From: Malania oleifera
Lineage: Eukaryota; Streptophyta; Magnoliopsida; Santalales; Ximeniaceae
DNA: 64,000 nucleotides
Direction of reading: 5' to 3'
Assembly (NCBI RefSeq): GCF_029873635.1
Contig: NC_080419.1
Span: 80,088,931 to 80,152,930, forward strand
Position 1 is the stretch's first letter, and every line of letters begins with the position of its first letter. The position numbers and the translations under genes were made by a program. This document shows positions 9,909 to 21,865 of the stretch, one piece after another. The notes under the pieces were generated by a model that saw only the letters and a list, made by a program, of their open reading frames with translations, searched no databases and was not told the DNA's origin.

Positions 9909-12209
9909 ATGGCAGAGGAAGCAGGAAAGGCGTCTGGAATAGAAAAGTTTGATGGGACAGACTTTGGATTCTAGAGGATGCAAATAGAGGATTATCTCTA
10001 TGGGAAGAAGTTACATCTACCGCTTCTAGGAGAAAAACCTGCTACTATGAAGGACGAGGAATGGACTTTCCTTGACAGATAGGTACTGGGAGTTATAAGA
10101 TTAACTCTGTCCAGGTCTGTTGCACACAACGTCGTGAAGGAGAAAACTACAACAGATCTGATGAAAGCTTTGTTTGGTATGTATGAAAAACCATAAGCAA
10201 ATAACAAGGTACATCGGATGAAGAAATTATTTAATTTAAAGATGGCATAAAACGCATCTGTAGCACAACATCTGAATGAGTTCAATACTATCACAAATTA
10301 ATTATCTTCGGTAGAAATTGATTTTGATGACGAGATTCGTGCACTGATCGTTTTGGCTTCGTTGCCAAACAGTTGGGAGGCAATGAGGATGGCAGTAAGC
10401 AACTCTACTGGAAAGGAAAAACTGAAGTATAATGATATACGGGATTTAATTCTGGCTGAGGAGATTTGCAGAAGAGATGCAGGTGAAACCTCAGGATCCG
10501 GCTCTACCCTAAACCTTGAGACCAGAGGCAGAGGCAATGACCGAAATTCAGATCGGGGTAGATCAAAATCCAGAAATTATAATCAAAACAGAAGTAAATC
10601 CAGACTTGGCCAAAAGGGACAATGCTGGAACTGCGGGAAAACGGGTCACTTTAGGAGACAATGCAAAAGTCTTAAGAAGAAGAGTGAGGATGATTCTGCT
10701 AATGCTATAACAGAAGAGGTACAGGATGCACTACTTCTTGCAGTAGACAGTCCACTTGATGATTGGGTTTTGGACTCAGGAGCTTCATTTCATACTACTT
10801 CACACCATGAAATCATACAGAACTATGTAGCAGGAGATTTTGGTAAGGTGTATTTGGCTGATAGTACAGCCTTGGATGTTGTGGGTGTGGGAAACGTCCG
10901 GATGTCACTGCCAAATGGGTCTGTTTGGTTACTAGAGAAGGTACGACATATTCCCGACCTGAGAAGGAATTTGATTTCTGTCGGACAGCTTGATGATGAA
11001 GGGCATGTGATGTTGTTTGCTAGTGGCTCTTGGAAGGTTACAAAGGGAGCCAGAGTATTGGCTCGTGGAAAGAAATCTGGTACTCTATGCATGACCTCAA
11101 GTCCAAGAGATACAATTACAGTTGCTGAAGCAAGTTCTGATACAAGCTTATGGCACCGTAGACTTGGTCACATAAGTGAGAAGGGGATGAAGATGCTGCT
11201 GTCAAAAGGGAAACTACCGGAATTGGAGTCCGTTGATTTTGACTTGTGTGAAAGCTGCATCTTAGGAAAGCAGAAAAGGGTGAGTTTCTTGAAAAGTAGC
11301 AGAACACCGAAGGCTGTAAAATTGGAGTTAGTGCACATAAATTTATGGGGTCCTTCTCCTGTTGCATCCCTTGGGGGTTCAAGGTACTACGTTACTTTCA
11401 TTGATGACTCAACCAGAAAGGTATGTGTTTATTTTCTGAGAAATAAATATGATGTATTTGAAACTTTTAAGAAGTGGAAGGTTATGGTTGAGACAAAGAC
11501 AGGTTTGAAAGTAAAGTGTTTGAGGTCGAACAACGGAGGAGAGTATATAGATGGAGGGTTTAAAGAGTATTGTGCTGCACATGGAATCAAAATGGAAAAG
11601 GCCATTCCTGGGACACCACAGCAGAATGGTGTGGCTAAGCGCATGAACATAACTCTCAACGAGCGTGCTAGGAGTATGAGGCTACATGCTGGACTACCAA
11701 AAACTTTCTGGGCTGACGCTGTCAGTACTGCAGCTTATTTGATAAACCGAGGACCTTCAGTTCCCATGGAGTTTAGACTTCCTGAAGAAGTTTGGAGCGA
11801 TAAAGAGGTAAATTTTTTTTACTTAAAAGTTTTTGGTTGTGTTTCTTATGTTTATGTTGATTCTGATGCTCGTAGTAAACTTGATGCAAAGTCCAAAATA
11901 TACTATTTCATTGGCTATGGTGATGAGAAATTTGGCTATCGGTTTTGGGATGAACAAAACAGGAAAATCATCAGAAGTAGAAATGTGATATTTAACAAAC
12001 AGGTTATGTACAAGGACAAGTCAACTGTAGTGTCAGATGTCACAGCGATAGATCAGAAAAATTTTGAATTTATTAACATAGATGAGTTGACTGAAAATAC
12101 TGTACAGGAAAGGGGTAAAGATGATAGGGAGAATGTAGAATCGCTGGAAATTCAAATTACACCTGTAGCTGTGGTCCGTAGATCTTCCAGGGCCACTAGA
12201 CCTCCATAG
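9909..12209 (+). pseudogene. Copia gag, protease and integrase region
   Basis: Gag begins near 9909 (MAEEAGKASGIEKFDG). The zinc knuckle CWNCGKTGHFRRQC is at 10623-10664. The aspartic protease site, DSGAS, is at about 10773. The integrase zinc-binding region starts at HRRLGHIS (about 11151) and continues to CESCILGKQ. The integrase core follows, with HINLWGPSPV, FIDDSTRK and GTPQQNGVAKR. The longest open stretch is 10353-12209 (618 codons). This is the standard Tnt1-like polyprotein N-terminal half. It is a fossil copy. Confidence 0.85.
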
Positions 12210-12278
12210 TGTTATTCACCTGCTTTAAATTATCTTCTGCTAACTGATGGTAGTGAGCCAGAGTGTTATGATGAAGCC

Positions 12279-13805
12279 TTGCAGGACAAAAGTTCAAGGA
12301 AGTGGGAGTTAGCCATGAAGGATGAGATGGACTCCTTATTGGGGAATCAGACATGGGAACTAACTGAATTGCCAGTAGGGAAGAAGGCTCTGCACGACAA
12401 GTGGGTATACAGAATAAAGAACGAACATGATGGTAGCAAGCGCTACAATGCCAGGTTAGTTGTCAAAGGGTTTCAGCAAAAAGAAGGCATTGATTTTACA
12501 GAAATATTTTCTCCAGTTGTGAAGATGTCAACAATTAGACTGGTACTGAGAATGGTGGTTACAGAAAATCTACATCTTGAGCAGCTAGATGTGAAAACGG
12601 CATTCCTTTACGGTGACTTGGAGGAAGACATCTACATGATTCAGCCAAAAGGGTTCATTGTCCAGGGACAAGAGAATTTAGTCTGCAAACTGAGAAAGAG
12701 CTTGTATGGTCTAAAACAAGCTCCAAGACAGTGGTACAAGAAGTTTGATAGTTTTATGCATAAAATTGAGTTTAAGAGATGTAAAGCTGATCATTGTTGT
12801 TATGTTAAGTTCTTTGACAATTCTTATATCATTTTACTGCTATATGTAAATGATATGCTTATTGCAGGGTCTAGCATTGAGGAGATTAATAATCTGAAGA
12901 AGCAATTGTCAGAACAGTTTGCAATGAAGGATTTGGGAGCTACAAAGCAAATTTTTGGAATGAGAATTATTAGAGACAAGACTAATGGTACATTGAAGCT
13001 TTCACAGTCAGAGTATGTGAAGAAAATTCTCAGCAGATTCAACATGAATGAATCTAAACTAGTGAGCACACCCTTGGGTAGTCATTTCAAACTAAGCAAC
13101 GAACAGTCACCGAAGACAGAAGAAGAAAGGGACCATATGAGCAAGGTGCCTTGTGCTTCAGCTATTGGCAGCTTGATGTATGCTATGGTGTGTACAAGGC
13201 CAGACATTGCACATGCAATGGGAGTTGTGAGCAGATTCATGAGTAGGCCAGGAAAGCAGCATTGGGATGCAGCAAAGTGGATTCTGAGATATCTGAGGGG
13301 TTCATCAGATACATGTCTTTGCTTCACTGGTGCAAGTTTGAAACTGCAGGGTTATGTAGACGCTGATTTTGCCGGTGATAATGATAGTAGAAAGAGTACT
13401 ACTGGATTTGTATTTACTCTGGTTGGTACAGCTATATCTTGGGCTTCAAATTTGCAAAAGATTGTTACTTTATCTACTACAGAAGCTGAGTATGTTGCAG
13501 CAACTGAAGCTGGAAAGGAGATGATTTGGGTATATGGTTTCTTAGAAGAATTGGGTAAGAAGCAGAAAATGAGCATTCTACACAGTGGCAGTCAGAGTGC
13601 AATCTTTCTTGCCAAAAATTCGGCTTTTCATTCAAAGTTGAAACACATACAAACAAAATACCACTTTATTCGTTACCTTGTTGAAGATAAGTTGGTAATA
13701 CTTGGAAAGATATGTGGATCTAAGAACCCAGCAGACATGTTGACTAAGGGTGTTACTATTGAGAAACTGAAGCTGTGTGCAGCTTCAGTTGGTCTTCTAC
13801 CTTGA
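12279..13805 (+). pseudogene. Copia reverse transcriptase and RNase H region
   Basis: An open stretch of 508 codons starts with the copia RT region (KWVYRIKNEHDG, NARLVVKGFQQKEGIDF, QLDVKTAFLYGDLEE, SLYGLKQAPRQWYKKFD). It continues through the catalytic box near 12840 into RNase H (GYVDADFAGD, STGFVFTLVG, LSTTEAEYVA) and ends with NPADMLTKGV. The family's usual RT-RNase H is the same length, so this half is complete in extent. Fossil copy. Confidence 0.85.
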
Positions 13806-13883
13806 GGAGAGGAGGTTGAGTTGCAAGGATGAGGGATTGTTTGTTTAGGAGGATTGCAGTTAATATTGGTGATTGAACTAGTC

Positions 13884-13898
13884 TCCAAGTAGGAGATT
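13884..13898 (+). other. Polypurine tract of the Tnt1-type element
   Basis: The purine-rich CCAAGTAGGAGATT stretch abuts the 3' LTR, as in Tnt1/Tork elements. Confidence 0.7.
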
Positions 13899-14202
13899 TG
13901 TTGGGCTTTTTTGGAGCCCATTCGGAACGGAACCCTAGGCGCAACATATAAAAAGGATTGCTTTCAGGTGATTAGGGTTGGTGTGGTTGTACCTACGAGA
14001 GAGCGAGAGGGAGAGTATTGTATCGTCACACTCTCTGTGTTTTCTTCCTGATAATATTGAAATCTCTACAACTCCGTGGACGTAGGTAAAATTGCCGAAC
14101 CACGTAAATATTGTCTTGTGCGTGTAATTGATTTTCTTTGGCGTTATTTTTCCTCTATTTTGTTTCTCACAGGTTTCGGGAATTTGTTCTTTATTTCCAA
14201 CA
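13899..14202 (+). repeat. 3' LTR of the Tnt1-type element (304 bp)
   Basis: It starts TGTTGGGCTTTTTTGG and ends TTTCCAACA. It is 58 bp shorter than the 5' LTR because of the non-matching block near its start. Confidence 0.9.
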
Positions 14203-14207
14203 TGAAG
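14203..14207 (+). repeat. Target-site duplication TGAAG (right)
   Basis: Exact repeat of 9505-9509. It marks the junction back into pararetroviral sequence. Confidence 0.9.
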
Positions 14208-14989
14208 TTTGTACAAAAATATCGTTGTCGCGGATATGAAAGTTAGATAACTTATATCTTACTCCCATTTTAACTTGATAGCTGCCTGTAATTGTTCAGT
14301 AATTTTTTCAAAAAACTGAGTTGGAATAAATCCTTTTTGAATGCAATTCAAATCTGCTCGAGTCAACTAGAGCGGTTGGTTCTAGTATAAATTATTGATT
14401 AATGACAATTTTGATTTTTGTTAGCGATTTATGAGTACAAATCTTTTTTAATTTTGTTAATACCCATATCTTCGTGATTGTCATTCTTAGTTTCTTTTGG
14501 AATATTTAAATTTTCTTTGATCATTTGAATTTCTTTATTTATTTATGTTTCTTTGGATTGAAATAGACGATTTTGTTCTCGAAGTTCTTTGATCTGAATT
14601 TTTTTTTTTTTTTTGAAGATCAGGGATGGTGGCTAGCAACATCTTTTCTTTGCATTTTTCATTTATTATAAGGTTTTTGAATTTCATTTTCTTTTGTAAT
14701 TGAATCTTTGAGTTTTCCTAAATATTTTTTTTTAATATCTGGATCTATTACTTCTATAAGAAGTTTTTTGTCTTATTTTTAAATTACATTGATTGTTTTT
14801 ATATTGCGTATACATGAGCCTATGTAATCACACTCAAATTTTGAGGTTGAAGAAGGTGAATAGTAGCCTGAACTACTTGATTCTTTGATAACAAGGATTT
14901 CTCCTTCATAAGAGGATTCTTCTTCAGATGAACTTGAAGAATTTAGGAAAATATTAGCAAGCTGTTATTTAACCTTTTCATCTAAGTCT

Positions 14990-16140
14990 AATTCTTGAAT
15001 TTTCTTTTTCATTTTACATTGATTTGAATAGTGACCAAATTTGCCGCAATCGATGACAAACTATTCGAGTAGTATTTGATTCGGATTTTTTTTGAATATT
15101 TTTTTTTTATTTTTTGAATATTCTTTTGAATCTTCAGATTTTTTATGTTTTGAGGACTTGGAACTCACATATCTTTTTTTTTTTTTGTAATATTTATTTT
15201 TTCCCATTTTCCTTGAGCTAGAAGGAGGATAGAATTTTTCGTAGCCGTATCGGGAACAAAATTATCCCAATTATTTTCTTGAGTTCTTGAGCTCATTTTT
15301 CATTTTTGCATTAAGTTTGAGTGTAGTACACAAAAAATAATGCTTCCTAGTTTATATAATTGATAATTTCACCATAAGTCAGTTTTTTGTAAGGAATTGA
15401 TCCCTCACATGTGTTCTTAATTCTTTCTCTAACTTGTTATGTAAACAATCTGGGAAGTCTCGAGATGAACTTCTCCTTCCAGTATGATTGAATGCAATCA
15501 CTTCTAGAGAAAACTTTAGATAAAAAGATATCTTGGTACCATCTAAAATCTTGAAGTTTTATACAGGTTAAGTTTGAAAGAATTTTAGAAGTTCTTTCTT
15601 GATATTGAATTGGATCGCTAACAAAATGTTTCATGATGGCGAGGATTAGAGTTGAAACTATGTGTTCTGATTGTCTAGTTACAGTTTTAGTTCCTTAAAC
15701 TTGATATTTGATTTTAACCTGTGTTAAAATTTCGTTTCTTTCAACTTCTGTAAGATATTTATCCCACCATCCTTTTAGTCTACTAGTGAATCCTATAGTT
15801 AAGACAATTGCAATTAGATGATGAGAATTACCTTTGATTCTATAGGCGGATGATGCCATAATCATCTCTTGAAGAGTGTTTAGAATTTGATGCTTATGTT
15901 GACCATCAATATTCTATTCATAATAGGAATCGTGGTCATATTTTGCTTGGGCGACTAGATGTCTCTCTTCTATTTGAAGGTCTGAAGGGGTAGGTTTATG
16001 ATAGAAATTTTTAACTTGCCAATGTACTTTGTTAATACTTGGCTCTCCATTAAAGATTGTTTGAATTTCTTCTATTTGAGTTTGAAATGATTTTTCTGAT
16101 TCAATATATACTGTTTCTTAGAATTATTGTGAAGTGTATA
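14990..16140 (-). pseudogene. Pararetroviral coat-protein region with CCHC knuckle
   Basis: Minus-strand landmarks in viral order are SRLKGWWDKYLT (about 15750-15800), WKEKFISRLPRLF near 15440-15480 and then a zinc knuckle (C.RCGKFGHYSNQC) at about 15020-15062. A Ser/Glu-rich acidic stretch follows (about 14880-14960). KGWWD..LT and WKEKFI.GLP are typical of petuvirus and florendovirus coat proteins, and the CGK.GHY knuckle ends that domain. It is decayed. Confidence 0.7.
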
Positions 16141-16156
16141 ACATCATTTAGATAAT

Positions 16157-16772
16157 TAATAATATAATTTTAAAAAAATAATTTTAAAAGTGAAGGTGTA
16201 AACCTAAAAGTAACCTCTAAATAATTAATTTTAAATTTATTTAAAATTTAAAATTCATTAATTGATATTTATTAAATAAGAAAACAATAATTAAGATTTT
16301 AGGTAGCAAAATCATAATTAGAAATTGTAATGATGTTAATTAATATTTTCATAGAGAGATGTGATATATTGAGATATTTATAAATTAAATTTAACAAAAA
16401 ATATACTTATTAATTTTTCATCCATAATATTATGTAATTATTTAAATTCAATATTTCTCATAATTTTAATTAGAATATTATTCATATTCATATCATATAT
16501 TATATTTTTAAACCGCAATAAGAAAGTCCTATTGACCACTAAACCAAAAGCTAAAACTTGAAAAGAATGAGCATAAATTAAAACATATACTAATTGAGAC
16601 ATTTGTTAGATTTAAAATATTACATAAAACAATAATTAAGTAAAAAAAATTATTTATTTGAAAACATTTTTTTAAGATAAATTTAATTGTAAAAATATAT
16701 TTTACTAATAAAAATCTTTAAATACCAACAATGTAAAAGGTCTAAACAGTAAATACGCATTGGGATCTCTAC

Positions 16773-16815
<43 letters not shown>

Positions 16816-16895
16816 ACGACATTTTGACAAAAAAATAAAAATAAAAATAAAAAATAAAAAATAAAAAATAAAAAATAAAAAGGAGGGCAAAAATG
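16157..16895. other. AT-rich spacer with simple repeats
   Basis: No gene is seen. It holds a long (AT)n run (about 16774-16815) and AAAAATA repeats (about 16832-16880), and separates the virus relic from the gene island. The small frames here are simple-repeat artefacts. Confidence 0.8.
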
Positions 16896-17141
16896 GAACA
16901 TTGGATTAGATTAGAGCTAATATATATGATCCCACAAACCCTAGCGGTAGGGACTGTTGGGACTACCAGACTTCGACACTTGCCAGCGGCCGTTGGGTGC
17001 AACGCCGCCACACCGCCCACTGCCGCCGGAGCTCATCCCATTGCCCACATCGCCGTGTTGCCGGCGGAGCTCATCCCGTTGTCCGCATTGCCGCACTGCC
17101 GCGCAGCTTTATTTCTCTTTGTCCAAGGTTGGTCTGTCTCA

Positions 17142-17199
<58 letters not shown>

Positions 17200-17270
17200 C
17201 AACTTTGCTGGGTGGATTCAGGCGGTAGGATTGCTTTTCGGGGCGTTACTCAGAGCTCCGGTAAAAGGCG
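16895..17270 (+). promoter_or_regulatory. GC-rich region, candidate 5' UTR or exon 1 of the HISN2 locus
   Basis: Composition jumps to GC-rich with GCCGCC/GCCGGAG repeats. A (TC)n run (about 17141-17196) follows, a common feature of plant 5' leaders. GT dinucleotides near 17128 and 17262 could be splice donors to the acceptor at 20269. This placement is inferred; an unrelated small gene or promoter is possible. Poly-Leu/Ser frames across the TC run are not credible proteins. Confidence 0.35.
17141..17196 (+). repeat. (TC)n microsatellite
   Basis: About 28 near-perfect CT dinucleotides directly downstream of the GC-rich block. Confidence 0.95.
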
Positions 17271-18289
17271 GGTCTCCACGTGATTTGGGGATGGGGCTGT
17301 GGGCGGGGCAAGGATGTTGGCGACCATCCCGCTCCAGATCCCCTGTTTCCATCCTAACAATAACTGCCGGAGCAAAGCGCCTTTTGAACTTAAAAAGTAT
17401 CTGCAAATCGCTTCTGAAATATCAAAAACAGTTTAGTATGTCAATCCTGGTCAATGCTCTGTTCTTCACGCTGAAAGGCCTTTTTTTTTTTGGGAATCTG
17501 AACTGCCTTTGCAACTTCTCTCTTTATTTACTAGAACTGAATGTGGATTCTTAGGATCTCTATTTTTAATGACTAGAGAGAGAAGCGACTAACTATACCC
17601 TGATCCCAGATTTTAGCAACCTTAAAGTTTGACTTTGAGCGAAGTTTCTAAGAAAATTAGAGACGGGAAAGGTGGCAGTCAACGATCACTTCGACCAGCC
17701 TATTCACAGAGTTAAACACAACCCTGACTTTGGGTCAGATTCTTCCATCAATCTTCTGGTTGATATTTGATGCTTTTGAAATCCTTTTTTTTTCCTCTCT
17801 GGAAAGGTGCTTACCATTGCTTAAGGAGCACAACCTATCCGTGCAGGCAGATAACCGAAAGAATGCGTGAAATTTTCGCTTATTTTTTAACTGAGGGGGC
17901 TTATTGCTCCAGGAGCGATTGTGGATGGGGAACATTGCTCCAATTTAGAGATAAGGTCCTTTATTGCAAAACTCCAATAAGATACAGGGGACTTATTGTC
18001 AAAAGACCTAAATAGAAAGTTTCCACTGTCTTAAATTTATTAATAAATGAGTACAAATATTTTTTATCTTGAGAGCAGAAGGAAATGCAATTGAAATGGA
18101 GCAAACCCACAACTGTCAGGAACCCACAAGTATTGACACTAATGAGGGTTGTGAGGCGCAAGTCTACAGCTGCCCCCCCAACCAACTCAGCCAATGTTCA
18201 CACATTCAAGCTTGCTGGCATGCTCTCAACCTTAGTGGTATGAGAGTAATATTAAAGGCAAGCACAATTTATACATACAAGAGTTATTA

Positions 18290-18660
18290 ATGCAGAAGGC
18301 ATCCATAGATCAATAAAGTGCATCAAAATTGTACATAGTATGACATAACTATAAAAGGGTTTTTATTCATTCAAGAAGGCAATAATACAAGCATTAATGA
18401 AAACAGTTAGTTGTCAATACAAATCCATGGACAGTAACATATAGGGTCATTATCTTCCCTCCTATTATCCTATTACATTATACCTCCCTAACATTCTCCC
18501 CCACTCATTTTATCGACATCTTTTTTGATTTGCTGCAAGAGGTCTTAAATCTTTTGGTTGTGATGCCACTGTATTGGAGTTTGTGTGGCATGCTGGAGGT
18601 ATTCAGTCTTCTCCCAACTGTTCTCTTTTTCTCCCAATCCTATCCATCTAACTAGCTATT
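18290..18660 (-). mobile_element. Possible Ty3/gypsy LTR-end relic
   Basis: AACATTCTCCCCCACT at about 18490 resembles the LTR-to-polypurine junction GACATTCTCCCCCACTTAT of the gypsy element at 39178, read in the same minus orientation. The flanking sequence is too diverged to delimit. Confidence 0.35.
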
Positions 18661-19429
18661 GTTGTTGCTGATCACCTTATTCGTTGGTCTTTTGGATTCA
18701 GCCATTCATTTTATATACACTTTTAAATTAGAATTTAAAGATAATCACCATATAAATTTAAATATAATTAAAATAAAAATATAAGTAAATTTCAAAAAAC
18801 CTGAAAAATAATAAAAGCCAATTATAAAATATTTTTACTATTTTTCAATTTTCATGTACAATAAGATTGTTATTTTGAATTTTGAAAATATAACAAATAA
18901 AATAATTATAATAAATTTTAGTTTTATTATAGATTTGTATTATTTTGTGCTTTTATTATTTTAATATTCTTATAATATTATTATTTGATTTAGAGACCAA
19001 AATGAGCATTTCATAAATAAGTCTTTTATTTTTTTTAGCTTTTCAAATATTAATCAAGCAGGCTGCTGGTTTATTTTAGTTTCTGTTTCTGTTTTTCAAG
19101 TTTTTATTTTTTTTTTTGTTTTCATAATTTTTGATAGTGATACCAAACAGCTCCTAAGTATTACTGAAAACAATGGGCTGCTTTTGATTTCTTTATTGTC
19201 ATCAACAAATGCTGTATGGTAGTAAGGCAAAACATCAAATTTGACTCTGATTGTTACCAGAAATGTAGAACTTGTCTATTATTTTTCCCTTTTGTCATGC
19301 TGGTAACTTGCTTAGTTTTGAAAGTTAAGAAGGAATTCGTATTGCGCATTAATTTTTTGACTTTGTTTTGTATATTTGCTTTTGCTTTTGTCTGGTTGTG
19401 TTTTTTAATAGAGAAAGAAGAAAGGCATT

Positions 19430-20050
19430 AAGCGGGAAGAAAGTACAAAGAGGATGAGAAATCATCACATAATGCCAGACGAGTAAAAACAAAAGCTATT
19501 ATGAAAAAAAGAAAAAAAAAACAATCTAAAAAAGCTATTATGAAAAAGGGAAAAAAACCAATCTAAAGGGCCAACCAATCATGCTGAATAAATGAGAAGG
19601 CCATGCTACCAAATTGTGCAATAGAAAACACCCATGGAAGAATATAAAAGAAATAAAACATCTTGCTCGAATCAGATATATAGATGAATCACGATCTTAA
19701 AAAATTCAATCATTCCTTTTGAACTAGATTACCCAAATAGCCGCGGAGACTGCATACTGGCGCAAAACTTTCACCTTCTTCTATTTCCCAAAGCCAACAA
19801 AATCAATCAACATGAAATCATCCAAAGATTGAGGATGAATCTAACACTTTACCTTCAAACAAAAAATATTTATTTATAAACACCAAGGCACAAAGCAATG
19901 AAGAAATAAATGATCATGTTCCTCACCACTAGTATAACACTCAACCCACATACCATGGGAAAGAGAGATGTGTCGTCTATGAATTTGCAACAGATTAGTG
20001 TGTGTTAATTCTGTTAAATATAGCAATTTACCAAAAAGCCTTTACCTTTG
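19430..20050 (-). mobile_element. L1-type LINE 3' relic, antisense
   Basis: Read on the minus strand, about 19880-19960 encodes CVECYTSGEEHDHLFLHC...W. This is the zinc-binding tail (zf-RVT) of plant L1 reverse transcriptases (C..C...ED..HLF.HC). A-rich sequence toward 19430 is not at the 3' end in this orientation, so the limits are approximate. It is a 5'-truncated, decayed copy. Confidence 0.5.
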
Positions 20051-20994
20051 GTATATTTTTGGCTCTCCATGAATGATTATCAATCTCTATTGATAATGTA
20101 TGGTCTGGAAATGTTATAATTTTTTTGATTTATTTAAAAAATTGCTGTTGTCAAATATCTGCTAGAAGAATTGATTGTTTGTGGATAACCTCAGTTATTT
20201 CCAAGTTTGTGCATGATATGAACTGCTGCCTTCTGGTAAATTAATTGAATGTTGCATTTTCATTTGCAGGACGAATTGATATTGCTATGAGAAGGACATA
20301 GGAGTTTGGACTTGTTTATTCAATGGCAGTTCTTTTTTTCAGTGTCTTCAATCTTCAAGAATTTTATCGGGAGGCTGTCTGTTTCTTTCTATTCGTGAGC
20401 TTGGTGGAGGCAATCAAAATAAGAAGAGTAGTAATCTAGCTTTTGCTTCTACTAAGAATTTACAGAAGGATCCTTTTGTTGAATCAAAGGTACTTTAATG
20501 AAAGCCTTGGCTTTCATCAGTTATTGTTTAGGTGTTTTTTTTTGGGTGCATTGATCTAACTACCATACTTTTTGGGCAGCCATCCTTGTTGAGAATGCTA
20601 AAGTGTTTGGTAAAGTTAGTAATCTGTATTGTTTAATTGTTGTAGAGTTAGATTAGGATTGCTATGTTGCATTTAACAATTAGGTTAAGTGCGACAATGT
20701 TGCCAAGCTGGGGAGGTTGGGCCATGGAGTTCAATTTGGTGTATACTTTATGCTCAAAACCACAATGATAGCATGATACCTCATATAAATAGGTTAAAGT
20801 TTGTGATCAAAGTTGCATTTTTCTAGAGTGTTCTACTCTTTTACATCTTTGATGCACCTTAGAAAGTTCAATGGAGGTGGCATATTGCACTATGTCATCT
20901 TACCAAGGCTAATGACTCATATTAGTCAATTGCTAAAGCAAAAATTGACTGCATGGTCTCTCGAGTTATATTAGGGCTCCTTGGAGCAAAACTC

Positions 20995-21865
20995 CCTGCA
21001 AAGACTTACCCCGCTGTTTGGTTTGCGGAATCAAGTCTGGATGGAATCAAATTTCAGGAATGGAATTGCATTCCTGTGTTTGGTTTGTGGAATCAAGGGC
21101 AGAATTATATTCTGGTTGTAATACAACTCTTGTGAATGGGGAAATTGTGATTCTAGTTCAGATGGGTTGGAATCTATCTTCATCTATGGAATCAAACTCA
21201 TTTTATAATAAAAAATATTATAAAAACAACAAATAGCAATAATACTAATTGCTATTACTACTATAATAAAAATAATAACAACTAATAATAATTGCAATAA
21301 CTATAATATTTATTATTATAAAAAATAATAACAAAAAGAACAATATTAATAAAAAAAGGCCAAAATGATAATAATAATTTTTATTTTAAGGATAATACTT
21401 TGTATACAAATAATAAAAAATAATAACAACTAATAATAATTTCAATGACAATAATATTTATCATTATAAAATAATAATAACAACAAGAACAATAACAATA
21501 AAAAAGGAAAACTAATAATTATTATTTTAAGGATAATGATTCTTATAAAAATAATAAAATAATAATAACAACTAATAATAATTGCAATAAAATAATATTT
21601 CTTACTATAAAAATAATAATAACAACAATACCAATGATAATAAAAAAGGAAAAATAATAATTATTTTAAGGATAACAATAATTATTAAAAATTAAAAATA
21701 ATAATAACGACAATAAAAATAATATTACTAATAAAAATAACTATTATGAAATAAAATATAATGATACAAATGCAGTAATTGCATTCTAAAAGCAATTCCA
21801 TTCCTGGCTTGATTTCATTTCATTCCTTCCTCGATTCCTTTCCTATGTCAATTGGTCAAATGAAA
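20995..21865. mobile_element. MITE-like element with internal AT-rich tandem repeat
   Basis: The left flank contains CAGGAATGGAATTGC (about 21054). The reverse complement of the right flank (about 21783-21812) carries the same word, so the ends are inverted. The left terminus reads GTTTGGTTTGCGGAATCA, a form seen at the ends of several plant MITE families. The middle is an AAT/AAC-rich tandem repeat of about 140 bp. No transposase is present. Confidence 0.5.
21200..21765 (+). repeat. ~140-bp AT-rich tandem repeat
   Basis: TTATTTTAAGGATAA recurs at 21381, 21522 and 21661 (spacing about 140), each followed by AATAATAACAACTAATAATAATT-like sequence. About 3.5 copies. Confidence 0.75.

Larger units (their letters stand above)
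9510..14202 (+). mobile_element. Tnt1-type Ty1/copia retrotransposon, nearly complete
   Basis: The element is 4.69 kb: 5' LTR 9510-9871, primer-binding site at 9874, gag-pol from about 9909 to 13805, polypurine tract at about 13884-13898, 3' LTR 13899-14202, and perfect TGAAG target duplications. The domain order is gag, zinc knuckle, protease, integrase, RT, RNase H, which defines Ty1/copia. The gag and RT sequences match the Tnt1/Tork group. It is broken, with a handful of breaks, but all domains are recognisable. The alignable 3' 250 bp of the two LTRs is about 94% identical by eye, suggesting insertion a few million years ago. It lies inside the pararetrovirus. Confidence 0.9.
7140..16150 (-). 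mobile_element. Endogenous pararetrovirus (Caulimoviridae, florendovirus-like), split by a copia element
   Basis: The virus sequence lies in two parts, about 14208-16150 and 7140-9509, on the minus strand. In viral order they hold a coat-protein core and CCHC zinc knuckle, then reverse transcriptase and RNase H, then a second open frame whose start overlaps the end of the polyprotein. That overlapping second frame is known from florendoviruses and favours them over petuviruses. There is no movement-protein region at the right end, so the copy is partial. It has many breaks. It is older than the copia element inserted in it; an age of several million years is an inference from its decay. Confidence 0.75.
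17271..20269 (+). other. Putative first intron of HISN2
   Basis: About 3 kb with no convincing coding exon. It includes a possible gypsy relic (18290-18660), poly-T-rich AT sequence (18700-19150) and an antisense LINE relic (about 19430-20050). It ends in TTTCATTTGCAG. Its status as an intron depends on exon 1 lying near 17 kb. Confidence 0.35.

Noticed and set aside
16893-17554. Overlapping plus-strand frames across the GC-rich block and the CT run
   Set aside because: Three frames are open because of the (TC)n repeat and GC-rich sequence; the products are Leu/Ser runs with no family resemblance. Treated as 5' leader or promoter.
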